42,316 nucleotides of DNA from an uncultured Blautia sp. (lineage in GTDB: Bacteria; Bacillota; Clostridia; Lachnospirales; Lachnospiraceae): the NCBI GenBank assembly GCA_900541345.1, contig UQJE01000014.1, positions 1 through 42,316 on the forward strand, written 5' to 3'. The notes under the pieces are model-generated. The model had not been told where the DNA came from, did not search any database, and worked only from the letters and a program-made list of their open reading frames with translations. Positions 8,120 through 16,781 of the stretch are shown piece after piece. The translations under genes were made by a program, and so were the position numbers. Numbering within the stretch: the stretch's first letter is position 1; each line of letters opens with the position of its first letter.

Positions 8120-8372
8120 GAAAATCAGATAAACAAAGGCTTTGAAAGTGTTACAGAGAATTATTTTCTATCAGAGAGAGGGAGTCACCGGCTGAAAGCT
8201 TCCTTGAGTTCAGATAATTCTTGAATTTCCCACTGGAGCTGCATTTCTGAAACAATAGTAGGAAATGACGATACTGTGCGTTAAACAGACAGAGAGCCTG
8301 CTTTATAAGCAGGAATCAGGGTGGTACCACGGAATGACGCTTCGTCCCTTTTGGGGCGGAGCTTTTTTATTT
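8120..8372 (+). ncRNA. T-box riboswitch (tRNA-Phe) controlling pheST
   Basis: T-box leaders bind uncharged tRNA and prevent termination. The hallmark AGGGTGGTACCACGG is at 8318-8332, directly before a terminator whose arms are GCTTCGTCCC and GGGGCGGAGC (8339-8360), followed by six T. Stem I occupies about 8170-8250. In the line TTGAATTTCCCACTGG the triplet TTC at 8227-8229 is the likely specifier codon (Phe), by analogy with other leaders where the specifier follows a TGAAT block. This matches the genes downstream. The T-box itself is certain; the specifier position is inferred. Confidence 0.93.
8339..8367 (+). terminator. T-box intrinsic terminator
   Basis: A 10-bp stem with G-U pairs (8339-8348 with 8353-8362), loop TTTT, then TTTTTT. 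It competes with the antiterminator formed through the T-box sequence. Confidence 0.88.
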
Positions 8373-8493
8373 ACCAGGGACTTTCCTGGTAAACAAAAAA
8401 CGCTCCGCGCAGGAGCGCACTGCGGCGGAAAAGAAATATGTCACTAAAGTGACCCGCCGCAGGCGGCGAATCCTGCAAGCAGGATTTTTTTTT
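8370..8493 (+). repeat. Cluster of tandem palindromes between the T-box and pheS
   Basis: Several stem-loops follow one another. TTTACCAGG/CCTGGTAAA is at 8370-8393 and CGCTCC/GGAGCG at 8401-8417. GCGGCGG/CCGCCGC at 8422-8460 encloses GTCACT/AGTGAC, with an alternative stem CCGCC/GGCGG at 8454-8466. The last, AATCCTGC/GCAGGATT at 8469-8486, ends in a run of T. The layout resembles a REP-like intergenic element, but only one copy lies in this window. Confidence 0.65.
8469..8493 (+). terminator. Second terminator-like hairpin just before pheS
   Basis: Perfect 8-bp stem AATCCTGC-AA-GCAGGATT followed by seven further T, ending 12 bases before the pheS ribosome site. It lies downstream of the T-box switch, so pheST transcripts must pass it. 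Confidence 0.7.
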
Positions 8494-8520
8494 AATTTCA
8501 CAAAAAGGAGAAATACAGTC

Positions 8521-9546
8521 ATGGATATGAAAGAAAAACTTCAGGCGCTGGCGGACAGCGCCAGAGAGAGAATTGAAAATTCTCATAATCTGGAAGCTCT
8601 TAACGATGTGCGTGTGGCATATCTCGGTAAAAAAGGAGAGCTGACAGCAATTTTAAAAGGAATGAAAGATGTTGCGGCAGAAGATCGTCCAAAGGTAGGG
8701 CAGCTTGTCAATGAGACAAGAACAAAAATTGAAGGACTTTTAGAAGCATCCAAAACAAAGCTGGAAGCAGCGCTCCGGGAAGAGAAAATGAAAGCAGAGG
8801 TAATTGATGTAACGCTTCCTGCTAAAAAAGCAAAAATAGGACATCGTCACCCAAATACCATTGCCCTTGAGGAAGTAGAGCGTATCTTCATTGGTATGGG
8901 TTATGAGGTTGTAGAAGGTCCGGAAGTGGAGTATGCAGATTATAACTTTACAAAATTAAACATTCCGGAAGATCATCCGGCGCGTGATGAACAGGATACT
9001 TTCTTTATTAATGATTCGATTCTGCTTCGTTCCCAGACATCTCCTGTGCAGGCACGTACAATGGAAAAAGGCAAGCTTCCTATTCGTATGATTGCACCGG
9101 GAAGAGTGTTCCGTTCTGATGAGGTAGATGCAACACATTCTCCATCCTTCCACCAGATAGAAGGTCTTGTAATTGATAAAAATGTAACATTTGCAGATTT
9201 AAAGGGTACTCTTCAGGAGTTTGCAAGGGAGCTGTTCGGACCGGAGACAAAGACAAAATTCAGGCCACATCACTTCCCATTTACAGAGCCAAGCGCAGAA
9301 GTAGATGTTTCCTGCTTTAAATGCGGAGGAAAAGGATGCCGTTTCTGTAAAGGTTCCGGATGGATTGAAATTCTTGGCTGCGGTATGGTTCATCCAAATG
9401 TACTTCGTATGTGCGGAATCGATCCGGAAGAGTATACAGGATTTGCCTTTGGCGTAGGTCTTGAGCGTATTGCTCTTCTGAAATATGAAATTGACGATAT
9501 GAGACTTCTTTACGAAAATGACATTAGATTCTTGAAACAGTTTTAA
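8521..9546 (+). CDS. pheS: Phenylalanyl-tRNA synthetase alpha subunit
   Basis: Catalytic subunit of the (alpha-beta)2 PheRS that charges tRNA-Phe. The N-terminal coiled coil (about 1-85) contacts tRNA. The class II core follows, with VEGPEVEYADYNF, motif 2 around RVFRSDEVDATHSPSFHQIEG, and motif 3 GFAFGVGLERIALLKY. A CFKCGGKGCRFCKGSGW segment has cysteines resembling a zinc site, which occurs in many bacterial PheS proteins. Length 341 is standard. Start ATG 8521 is set by AAGGAG (8505-8510); the frame stays open to 8449, but that extension is encoded by the palindrome and terminator sequence and is not believable. Cotranscribed with pheT. Confidence 0.97.
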   Translation: MDMKEKLQALADSARERIENSHNLEALNDVRVAYLGKKGELTAILKGMKDVAAEDRPKVGQLVNETRTKIEGLLEASKTKLEAALREEKMKAEVIDVTLPAKKAKIGHRHPNTIALEEVERIFIGMGYEVVEGPEVEYADYNFTKLNIPEDHPARDEQDTFFINDSILLRSQTSPVQARTMEKGKLPIRMIAPGRVFRSDEVDATHSPSFHQIEGLVIDKNVTFADLKGTLQEFARELFGPETKTKFRPHHFPFTEPSAEVDVSCFKCGGKGCRFCKGSGWIEILGCGMVHPNVLRMCGIDPEEYTGFAFGVGLERIALLKYEIDDMRLLYENDIRFLKQF

Positions 9547-9570
9547 TAATTAACGGAAGGAATTGAGAAA

Positions 9571-11988
9571 ATGAATACTTCATTATCATGGATTAAAAAA
9601 TACGTTCCGGAGCTTGATGTGACAGCTCAGGAGTATACAGATGCAATGACACTGTCCGGTACAAAAGTAGAAGGATATGTACAGCTTGACGCAGATCTTG
9701 AAAAAATCGTAATCGGACAGATTGAAAAAATCGAGCGTCACCCGGATGCGGATAAACTTATTATCTGCCAGGTAAATGTAGGAGATGAGACTGTACAAAT
9801 TGTGACAGGAGCTCCAAACGTAAAAGAGGGAGATAAAGTTCCGGTTGTCCTTGACGGAGGCCGTGTGGCAGGAGGCCACGATGGAAAACCGGCTCCCGGC
9901 GGTGTGAAAATAAAAAAAGGAAAACTGAGAGGAATCGATTCCTACGGCATGATGTGCTCGATTGAAGAGCTGGGAAGTACAAGAGAAATGTACCCGGAAG
10001 CTCCGGAATACGGAATTTATATTTTTCCTGAAGATGCAGTTGTGGGAACGAGTGCAGTGGAGGCTCTTGACCTTAACGACGCAGTGATCGAGTATGAGAT
10101 TACTTCCAATCGTGTAGACTGTTACGGGGTTCTCGGAATCGCAAGAGAGGCAGCAGCTACTTTCAATAAGAAATTCTGCCCTCCGGAAGTAACGGAAACA
10201 GGAAACGATGAAAATGCTTCGGATTATATTAAGGTTACAGTAGAGGATCCGGAACTCTGCACACGTTACTGTGCAAGAGTTGTAAAAAATGTAAAAATCG
10301 GACCGTCTCCAAAATGGATGCAGAGATACCTTGCGAAAAACGGAATCCGTCCCATTAATAACTTAGTAGATATTACAAATTATGTCATGGAAGAGTACGG
10401 TCAGCCAATGCACGCATATGATCTTGACCATATTGAAGGAAAAGAAATTGTTGTGCGCCGCGCTGCAAAGGGTGAGAAATTTGTTACTCTTGACGGACAG
10501 GAAAGAGAGATGGACGATTCTGTTCTTATGATCTGTGACGGCAAAAAGCCGGTAGGTATTGCAGGAATTATGGGTGGAGAAAATTCCATGATCACAGACG
10601 AGGTGCACACCGTTCTTTTCGAGGCAGCCTGCTTTAACGGAACAAATATCCGTCTGTCCTCCAAGAAAATAGGTCTCCGTACAGATGCCTCCGGAAAATT
10701 CGAAAAAGGTCTTGATCCAAATAATGCACAGGCAGCCATTGACAGAGCATGCCAGCTTATGGAAGAACTTGGAGCCGGAGAAGTTGTAGGCGGCATGGTA
10801 GATGTATGCAGCGAGACGAGAAAACCGGTGCGCGTTCCTTTCGAGCCGGAAAGAATCAATGCGCTTTTAGGAACAGAGCTTACAGAAGAAGAGATGCTTG
10901 GTTATCTTGCGCGTGTAGAGCTTGCATATGATGAAAAGACAAATGAAATCGTAGCGCCTACCTTCCGTCAGGATATTCACTGCATGGCGGATGTGGCAGA
11001 GGAAGTCGTAAGATTTTACGGATATGACAAGATTCCGACTACCCTTCCTACAGGTGAGGCAACAACAGGTAAACTCCCATTTAAACTTCGTATTGAGCAG
11101 ATTGCAAGAGACATGGCGGAATACTGTGGATTCTCTGAGGGAATGACGTATTCCTTTGAGAGTCCGAAGGTGTTTGACAAGCTTTTAATTCCGGAGGGAG
11201 ATGCTCTCAGAAATGCAATTACCATCAGCAATCCTCTTGGAGAGGATTACAGCATTATGCGTACTACTACCATTAACGGTATGCTGACTTCTCTTGCAAC
11301 AAACTACAATAGAAGAAATAAAGACGTTCGTCTCTACGAGCTTGGAAATGTATATCTTCCGAAATCTCTTCCTCTTACAGAGCTTCCGGAGGAGAGAATG
11401 CACTTTACTCTGGGAATGTACGGAGCAGGCGATTTCTTTGATATGAAGGGCGTATGCGAGGAATTTTTCGAAAAAATCGGAATGAAAGAGCGTGTGACAT
11501 ACGACCCGAATGCAGGAAAAACATATCTTCACCCGGGAAGACAGGCAAATATGTGCTATGGCGGCAAGGTAATTGGATATCTTGGAGAAGTACACCCTGC
11601 TGTTGCGGATAATTACGGAATCGGTGATAAAGCATATATTGCAGTGATTGATATTCTTGCTGTTCTGGAATTTGCAGGCTTTGCTCACAAGTTTACGGGT
11701 ATTGCAAAATATCCGGCTGTGACACGTGATTTAAGTCTTGTTGTTCCAAGAGAAGTGCTTGCAGGACAGATTGAGGAAGTACTTGAGCAGAGAGGCGGAA
11801 AGATTCTGGAAAGCTACGAGCTTTTCGATATTTATGAAGGAAGCCAGATTAAAGAAGGCTATAAATCTATGGCTTACTCCGTTGTCTTCCGTAACCATGA
11901 TAAGACTCTGGAGGAGAGTGAGATTAATGCAGTGATGAAAAAAATCTTAAATGGTCTTACAGGTCTTGGAATCGAGCTGAGAAGCTAA
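9571..11988 (+). CDS. pheT: Phenylalanyl-tRNA synthetase beta subunit
   Basis: Large structural and editing subunit of PheRS. The domains run in the usual order: N-terminal tRNA-binding OB fold (about residues 40-150), the B3/4 editing domain, B5 domain, catalytic-like core, and C-terminal anticodon-binding FDX-ACB domain (last ~95 residues, from KFTGIAKYPAVTRDLSLVV). Length 805 is typical. It begins 24 bases after pheS with GGAAGGAATTGAG before the ATG. Its stop overlaps the next start by one base (TAATG), so the phosphatase gene is translationally coupled. Confidence 0.97.
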   Translation: MNTSLSWIKKYVPELDVTAQEYTDAMTLSGTKVEGYVQLDADLEKIVIGQIEKIERHPDADKLIICQVNVGDETVQIVTGAPNVKEGDKVPVVLDGGRVAGGHDGKPAPGGVKIKKGKLRGIDSYGMMCSIEELGSTREMYPEAPEYGIYIFPEDAVVGTSAVEALDLNDAVIEYEITSNRVDCYGVLGIAREAAATFNKKFCPPEVTETGNDENASDYIKVTVEDPELCTRYCARVVKNVKIGPSPKWMQRYLAKNGIRPINNLVDITNYVMEEYGQPMHAYDLDHIEGKEIVVRRAAKGEKFVTLDGQEREMDDSVLMICDGKKPVGIAGIMGGENSMITDEVHTVLFEAACFNGTNIRLSSKKIGLRTDASGKFEKGLDPNNAQAAIDRACQLMEELGAGEVVGGMVDVCSETRKPVRVPFEPERINALLGTELTEEEMLGYLARVELAYDEKTNEIVAPTFRQDIHCMADVAEEVVRFYGYDKIPTTLPTGEATTGKLPFKLRIEQIARDMAEYCGFSEGMTYSFESPKVFDKLLIPEGDALRNAITISNPLGEDYSIMRTTTINGMLTSLATNYNRRNKDVRLYELGNVYLPKSLPLTELPEERMHFTLGMYGAGDFFDMKGVCEEFFEKIGMKERVTYDPNAGKTYLHPGRQANMCYGGKVIGYLGEVHPAVADNYGIGDKAYIAVIDILAVLEFAGFAHKFTGIAKYPAVTRDLSLVVPREVLAGQIEEVLEQRGGKILESYELFDIYEGSQIKEGYKSMAYSVVFRNHDKTLEESEINAVMKKILNGLTGLGIELRS

Positions 11989-12593
11989 TGCTGCTTTATG
12001 TAGTGCGCCACGGCGTGACTGCGTGGAACCGTCTCAGAAAAGTGCAGGGAAGGGCGGACATTCCTCTTGCAGAGGAGGGAGTCCGCCTTGCAGAAAAAAC
12101 AGGGGAAGCCTTACAGAATGTGCCCTTTGACCTCTGTTTTTCCAGCCCTTTAAAAAGAGCAGTGCAGACAGCGGAGTACATTCTGGGAGACAGAAAAATT
12201 CCTGTGATAACAGACGAGAGAATTCAGGAAATTGATTTCGGAACTTTGGAGGGCACACAGTTTAAAGATGAGGCAGGGAATATTTCCCATAAGCAGATGG
12301 AAATATTCTTCCACCGCCCTCTGGAATACAAACGTCCGGAAAACGGGGAAAATATAGAAGATATTTTAAAGCGGACAGAGGATTTTTGGAAGGATATTAC
12401 AGGGAGAGAAGCACTTTCTGATAAAACCGTTCTTATTTCTTCTCATGGCTGTGCAGTGCGGGCGCTTTTGCAGAATGTGTATTGTGATAAAGAAAATTTT
12501 TGGCATGGAAAGGTTCCTCCCAACTGCAGTGTAAATATTGTGGAGGTAAAGGACGGAAAAGCAAAATTTCTTCAGGAAGATAAAGTATATTAA
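11988..12593 (+). CDS. Histidine phosphatase (phosphoglycerate-mutase-like) family protein
   Basis: The N-terminal RHGVTAWN carries the phospho-accepting histidine of the histidine phosphatase superfamily. QGRADIPLAEEG and SSPLKRAVQTAEYI follow, and the second catalytic His is in ISSHGCAVRALL. Length 201 fits small broad-range phosphatases such as PhoE or the CobC group. The substrate cannot be told from sequence: no cobamide genes are nearby, so an alpha-ribazole phosphatase role is not supported. It overlaps the pheT stop by one base and is the last gene of the pheST operon. Confidence 0.88.
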   Translation: MLLYVVRHGVTAWNRLRKVQGRADIPLAEEGVRLAEKTGEALQNVPFDLCFSSPLKRAVQTAEYILGDRKIPVITDERIQEIDFGTLEGTQFKDEAGNISHKQMEIFFHRPLEYKRPENGENIEDILKRTEDFWKDITGREALSDKTVLISSHGCAVRALLQNVYCDKENFWHGKVPPNCSVNIVEVKDGKAKFLQEDKVY

Positions 12594-12596
12594 AAT

Positions 12597-12634
12597 AACT
12601 GCGGTGGTCAAAATCTGACTGCCGCAGTTGTTTT
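12597..12634. terminator. Bidirectional terminator between convergent transcripts
   Basis: AACTGCGGtgGTCA pairs with TGACtgCCGCAGTT (12597-12629), with T-rich sequence on the plus side and A/T-rich sequence on the other. It separates the phosphatase (+) from the nitrogen operon end (-). Confidence 0.75.
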
Positions 12635-12672
12635 AAATAAAGATATGTCACCACACTAATATATTAAAGAAA

Positions 12673-13257
12673 TTAGGTATAGGTTTTAATGATTTCTTCG
12701 GCAATGACTCGTTTTGTAATACAGCGATTCATTGCCTGCTTTTCTATATAATGGTGAGCGTCAGGCTCGCTCATGGAGAGTTCGGTGATCAAAAACCATT
12801 TTGCTTTGTTGACCAAACGGATTTCGAGCATTTTTTCTTCAATGGACAGTGTTTTTTTCTCTAATTGTCTAAGTCTTTCTCTGGCGCTTTCCATCCAGTT
12901 AAGCGCGTACAGCATAGTCGGTTTTGAGACGGGCTTTGACAGAGTAAAGATGCCATATTCAACAACTTTATCGTGGACATCAGCATGAATATCATTTTTT
13001 AGTAAAAGCAGCACGGCAGATGATTTTGCGGTGCATATATCAATAGCAAAACGAATACCTGTATCATCATATAAAGGTGAGTTGATAATAATAAAATCAA
13101 AAGTTTTCTCAGCCAGTATTCGTTTGGCGGCACTGATGCTTGTAACATTGTGAACGGGACGGTATCTCGTTGCAGAAACCAGGTCAGTCAAGGCAGAGGT
13201 GAAACTATCTGTTGCAGACACGATGAGTATGCTGTAAAATCGTTCTTTTAAACTCAT
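12673..13257 (-). CDS. ANTAR-domain RNA-binding antiterminator with degenerate receiver domain
   Basis: ANTAR proteins bind paired hexaloop hairpins in nascent RNA and prevent termination. Residues ~1-120 form a receiver-like fold (LIVSATD…DFIIINSPL…LSKPVSKP). A coiled coil follows (~122-140), then the three-helix ANTAR module at the C-terminus (from EIRLVNKAKWFLITELSMSE, A-K and S/M-E-A positions conserved). The expected phosphoacceptor Asp is Asn (IIINSPL) and the acidic pair after strand 1 is missing, so control by a histidine kinase is unlikely; the conserved Lys remains. It is the last gene of the gltB-glnA operon. Hexaloop attenuators stand at the head of this operon and of the divergent glnN operon, so they are its probable targets and it would regulate itself. 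Confidence 0.88.
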   Translation of the reverse strand: MSLKERFYSILIVSATDSFTSALTDLVSATRYRPVHNVTSISAAKRILAEKTFDFIIINSPLYDDTGIRFAIDICTAKSSAVLLLLKNDIHADVHDKVVEYGIFTLSKPVSKPTMLYALNWMESARERLRQLEKKTLSIEEKMLEIRLVNKAKWFLITELSMSEPDAHHYIEKQAMNRCITKRVIAEEIIKTYT

Positions 13258-13283
13258 TTGCCCCCTCCTTCCTCATTAGTTAA

Positions 13284-14495
13284 CTATTTATTGCCATAAA
13301 TATTTAATATGGCATCTGGTATATGCTCTTTTATAAACGGACTGTTTGAGGCCAAAGTATATGCGGATTTGAAATCACAGGGAAGTTGTCTGAATTTTGT
13401 CAAGGTGGCAGCATCAGCTTTATACAAGTTTATATTAGAAGGGGGTGGGAGTTCCACTTTATTTTTAATGCCGTCCATAATTGCATAAATCAACAAGGCA
13501 AAAGCCAGGTACGCATTTGAAGATGGATCCGGAGAACGCAGTTCTACACGTTGATATATGCCGACAGCAGCAGGAACCCTGATAAGCTGTGAACGGTTTT
13601 CTTCTGACCAGGAAATATATTTTGGAGCTTTATTACTGCCAAGGCGCTGATAAGAATTTTCTGATGGATTTAAAAATACAGTCATATCTGAAATTTTATC
13701 CAGAATAGAAGAAATTATATAATCCATATAGTTTTTATTATCAGATGATTTTACAGAAATATTGATGTGAAATCCGTTTCCCGGTTTGTTTTTCAGAGGT
13801 TTTGGACTGAAATCAGCGAAAAGACCGTTACGCCCGGCAACGGTTTTTACAACAGTTTGGAATGTCATGGCATTATCGGCAGCAGTCAGTGGATCGGAAT
13901 AGCGAAAATCAATTTCATTTTGTCCTGGTCCTTCTTCATGGTGAGAGCTCTCAGGCTGTATACCCATTTGTTCCAGAGTCAGGCATATTTCACGGCGGAT
14001 ATTCTCTCCCCGGTCTTCCGGGGCAATATCCATATAGCCTGCGTTATCATATGGTTTTTTTGTGGGCATTCCATTATCATCGAGAGTAAAAAGGTAAAAT
14101 TCCTGTTCTGCACCAAAGAAGAACCGAAATCCTGAATTACCGGCATCTTGAATTGCTTTTTTTAAAATTGAGCGGGTATCACATTCAAATGTTTTGCCAT
14201 TCGGATAAGTGATGTCGCAAAACATTCGTACTACACTGCCATGCTCCGGTCTCCACGGCAAAGGCATCAGTGTGTCTGCATCTGGATGGAGAAACAGATC
14301 AGAATGTTCTTCATCGCTGAAGCCGGCTATGGCAGATGCATCAATGGCGATTCCGAATTCGAAAGCACGCGGAAGCTCAGCGGGCATGATAGAGATATTT
14401 TTTTGCCTGCCGAATACATCACAAAAGGCAAGACGGATGAATTTTACATCTTCTTCCCGAACATATTGTATTACTTCTTCTTTAGAATATTTCAT
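13284..14495 (-). CDS. glnA: Divergent type I glutamine synthetase-like protein
   Basis: A GS family member of 403 residues (typical GSI is about 440). Beta-grasp domain: DVKFIRLAFCDVFG and DASAIAGF. Catalytic domain: AEQEFYLF, HHEEGPGQNEIDF, FSPKP, GNGFHINIS, NRSQLIRVPA and RVELRSPDPSSNAYLA. It departs from classical GS at active-site positions. The flap block normally VPGYEAP reads LGSNKAP (Lys for the flap Glu), the second His of MHxH is Asn, and DGSSIEGF reads DASAIAGF. It may be a weak GS, a different gamma-glutamyl ligase or a regulatory homologue. It lies in the glutamate synthase operon and is followed by the ANTAR regulator. A second, type III synthetase is encoded divergently nearby. 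Confidence 0.85.
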   Translation of the reverse strand: MKYSKEEVIQYVREEDVKFIRLAFCDVFGRQKNISIMPAELPRAFEFGIAIDASAIAGFSDEEHSDLFLHPDADTLMPLPWRPEHGSVVRMFCDITYPNGKTFECDTRSILKKAIQDAGNSGFRFFFGAEQEFYLFTLDDNGMPTKKPYDNAGYMDIAPEDRGENIRREICLTLEQMGIQPESSHHEEGPGQNEIDFRYSDPLTAADNAMTFQTVVKTVAGRNGLFADFSPKPLKNKPGNGFHINISVKSSDNKNYMDYIISSILDKISDMTVFLNPSENSYQRLGSNKAPKYISWSEENRSQLIRVPAAVGIYQRVELRSPDPSSNAYLAFALLIYAIMDGIKNKVELPPPSNINLYKADAATLTKFRQLPCDFKSAYTLASNSPFIKEHIPDAILNIYGNK

Positions 14496-14513
14496 AAGTC
14501 TACCTACTTTCCT

Positions 14514-15248
14514 TTAATTTGCTACATACATCTGCTTATAAGGATTTTTACTGTCCGGTGTAATGACTGTAAAAGGAATAGATAAAAGTTCTTCCATAGA
14601 ATATCCGAAGTCGGCACAGTACTCGGACAGGTATTCGTGGATTTCCTTTAAATCCTCCGGGGCTGCATGTCTTGCAGTTACCTGCTCAGGAAAGCGGATA
14701 TTTTCACATCTGCCACGCAGATACATTTTACCGCCGTGCATTCCGGTACACGGAAAATTACCTACAATCGGTCTGTTATTTTCGTGAAACCCAAGGACGA
14801 TAATAATTCCTCCGGCCTGATACTCGCCAAGAAAGCTTCCGGCACAGCCCCCGATGATCATAACAGGACTTTTTTCTTTATACGCTTTCATATGAATTCC
14901 GGCACGATAGCCGGCATTGCCCAGTATGTAAATTTTTCCGCCGCGCATGGCATATCCGGCAGCATCACCGATATTGCCGTAAATGAGGATTTTACCCTCA
15001 TTCATAGTGTCGCCTACGGCATCCTGTGCATTGGATTTTACAGTAATATTTGCACTGTTTAAATATGCGCCCAGTGCGTTTCCGGGAATTCCATTGACAG
15101 TAATATTTTTATCAGACATGCCGGCAGCAATAAACCTCTGGCCGCAGCAGCCTTCAATAATACAATCATCGTCTGTTCTGCGCAGTACCTCATTCAGAAC
15201 TCTGTAATTTAAGTTTGCAGCATTAATGATTCTCATATTATACCACAC
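14514..15248 (-). CDS. Glutamate synthase GXGXG-domain subunit (GltB3-type)
   Basis: Equivalent of the C-terminal beta-helix domain of large-subunit glutamate synthase, encoded separately as in archaea and many Clostridia. The protein (244 residues) is built of repeated turns with glycine ladders: NEGKILIYGNIGDAAGYAMRGGKIYILGNAGYRAG, then GGCAGSFLGEYQAGGIIIVLG. In full-length GltB this domain helps form the ammonia tunnel and scaffold. It lies between the FMN subunit and glnA in the same operon with short gaps. No NAD(P)H-dependent GltD is in the window; ferredoxin could be the reductant, as suggested by the ferredoxin-like domain of the neighbour. Confidence 0.9.
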   Translation of the reverse strand: MWYNMRIINAANLNYRVLNEVLRRTDDDCIIEGCCGQRFIAAGMSDKNITVNGIPGNALGAYLNSANITVKSNAQDAVGDTMNEGKILIYGNIGDAAGYAMRGGKIYILGNAGYRAGIHMKAYKEKSPVMIIGGCAGSFLGEYQAGGIIIVLGFHENNRPIVGNFPCTGMHGGKMYLRGRCENIRFPEQVTARHAAPEDLKEIHEYLSEYCADFGYSMEELLSIPFTVITPDSKNPYKQMYVAN

Positions 15249-15272
15249 CTCCGAATCGTTGTTTTCATTTTT

Positions 15273-16781
15273 TTAGCATTCCCCTGCATGGGAGATACCA
15301 AGTATTTCAAGTTCTTTTTCTGTTAATCCGATGCCGCGCAGCATCAGACGGTTTCCACGTAAAGCTTCTATGGAGTTAATTCCCATACCGCCCATTAATT
15401 CTTTGATTTCATGATTCCATGCGTTCATCAGATTTATGAGACGCTGACTTCCTGTTTCCGGATTCAGTCTTTTTACAAGCTCAGGACGCTGCGTTGCGAT
15501 TCCCCAGTTACATTTGCCGCTTTGGCAGGTGCGGCAGAGATGGCAGCCTAAGGCAAGAAGAGCGGCGGTGGCGATATAACAGGCGTCTGCACCAAGAGCA
15601 ATGGCTTTTATTACGTCGGCAGAATTTCGGATACTGCCTCCTACAACAATAGAAACGTTATTCCGGATTCCCTCGTCACGAAGACGCTGATCAACTGCGG
15701 CTAAAGCAATTTCAACAGGAATTCCTACATTGTCCCGGATTCTGGCGGGAGCTGCGCCTGTGCCACCCCGAAATCCGTCGATAGCGATAATGTCTGCACC
15801 GCTTCTGGCAATTCCGCTGGCTATAGCCGCAATGTTGTGGACAGCAGCTACTTTTACAATAACCGGTTTTTTATATTCGGTTGCTTCTTTCAAAGAGTAG
15901 ACGAGCTGTCTCAAATCTTCAATAGAATAAATATCATGGTGAGGCGCCGGCGAGATGGCATCAGAGCCTTCGGGAATCATTCTGGTGCGTGATACGTCTC
16001 CTATAATTTTTGTTCCGGGAAGATGTCCTCCAATTCCCGGTTTTGCTCCCTGTCCCATTTTGATTTCAATACCGGCTCCTGCTTTTAAGTATTTTTCATG
16101 AACACCAAAACGTCCGGATGCCACCTGAACGATTGTATTTTCACCATAACAATAGAAATCTTCATGAAGTCCGCCTTCTCCGGTATTATAAAGAATGCCC
16201 AGTTCTTTAGCGGCAAGTGCAAGAGATTTATGCGCATTATAGCTGATGGAGCCATAGCTCATAGCCGAGAACATTACCGGCATAGACAGTTCCAACTGGG
16301 GAGGAAGCTCGCAGTCCAAAGTTCCGTCAGGAAGACGGTGTACCTTCTCAGACTTTTTTCCAAGATAAACTCTGGTTTCCATAGGTTCTCTCAAAGGATC
16401 GATAGGAGGGTTGGTTACCTGAGAGGCATTGATTAAGATGCGATCCCAGTAAACTGGAAGAGGATTGGGATTTCCCATAGAAGAAAGCAAAACACCACCG
16501 CTGTTGGCCTGCTTGTAGATTTCTTTCATAGTAGTTTCTGACCAGTTGGCATTTTCGCGGAAAGAGCAGTCGCTTTTTACTATTTTTAAGGCTCTTGTAG
16601 GGCAGAAGGAAACACATCGGTGGCAATTGACACATTTACTTTCGTCGCATTCCATTCGTTTTGTTTCAATATTGTAAAAGTGCACTTCGTTAGCACATTG
16701 TTTCTGGCAGATACGGCAGGAAGTACATCGGCTTTCATTTCGGATTACTTCAAATTCAGGATAGATAAATTCAATGCTCAT
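15273..16781 (-). CDS. Glutamate synthase FMN/Fe-S subunit (GltB2-type)
   Basis: Catalyses reductive amination of 2-oxoglutarate with ammonia from the partner glutaminase subunit. The N-terminus is a two-cluster ferredoxin module with C19xxCxxCxxxC29 and C50xxCxxCxxxC60. The FMN-binding TIM barrel follows (GQGAKPGIGGHLPG, GFRGGTGAAPARIRDNVG, IVVGGSIRNSADVIKAIALGAD) with a further Cys group CHLCRTC near residue 415 for the 3Fe-4S cluster. Length 502 agrees with archaeal-type GltB2. The start overlaps the stop of the glutaminase-domain gene by 4 bases, implying coupled translation and equal amounts of subunits. Confidence 0.94.
   Translation of the reverse strand: MSIEFIYPEFEVIRNESRCTSCRICQKQCANEVHFYNIETKRMECDESKCVNCHRCVSFCPTRALKIVKSDCSFRENANWSETTMKEIYKQANSGGVLLSSMGNPNPLPVYWDRILINASQVTNPPIDPLREPMETRVYLGKKSEKVHRLPDGTLDCELPPQLELSMPVMFSAMSYGSISYNAHKSLALAAKELGILYNTGEGGLHEDFYCYGENTIVQVASGRFGVHEKYLKAGAGIEIKMGQGAKPGIGGHLPGTKIIGDVSRTRMIPEGSDAISPAPHHDIYSIEDLRQLVYSLKEATEYKKPVIVKVAAVHNIAAIASGIARSGADIIAIDGFRGGTGAAPARIRDNVGIPVEIALAAVDQRLRDEGIRNNVSIVVGGSIRNSADVIKAIALGADACYIATAALLALGCHLCRTCQSGKCNWGIATQRPELVKRLNPETGSQRLINLMNAWNHEIKELMGGMGINSIEALRGNRLMLRGIGLTEKELEILGISHAGEC

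Noticed and set aside
8265..8447. Open frame of 60 codons between yihY and pheS
   Set aside because: It lies on the T-box, its terminator and the palindromes; the predicted protein has no family features and no ribosome site.
8449..8520. N-terminal extension of pheS
   Set aside because: The extra residues (Arg-rich, then Phe-rich) come from the palindrome and T-run; the ribosome site and homology place the start at 8521.
11988..12593. Alpha-ribazole phosphatase (CobC) naming
   Set aside because: The superfamily motif is clear but no cobamide gene is nearby; substrate cannot be assigned.
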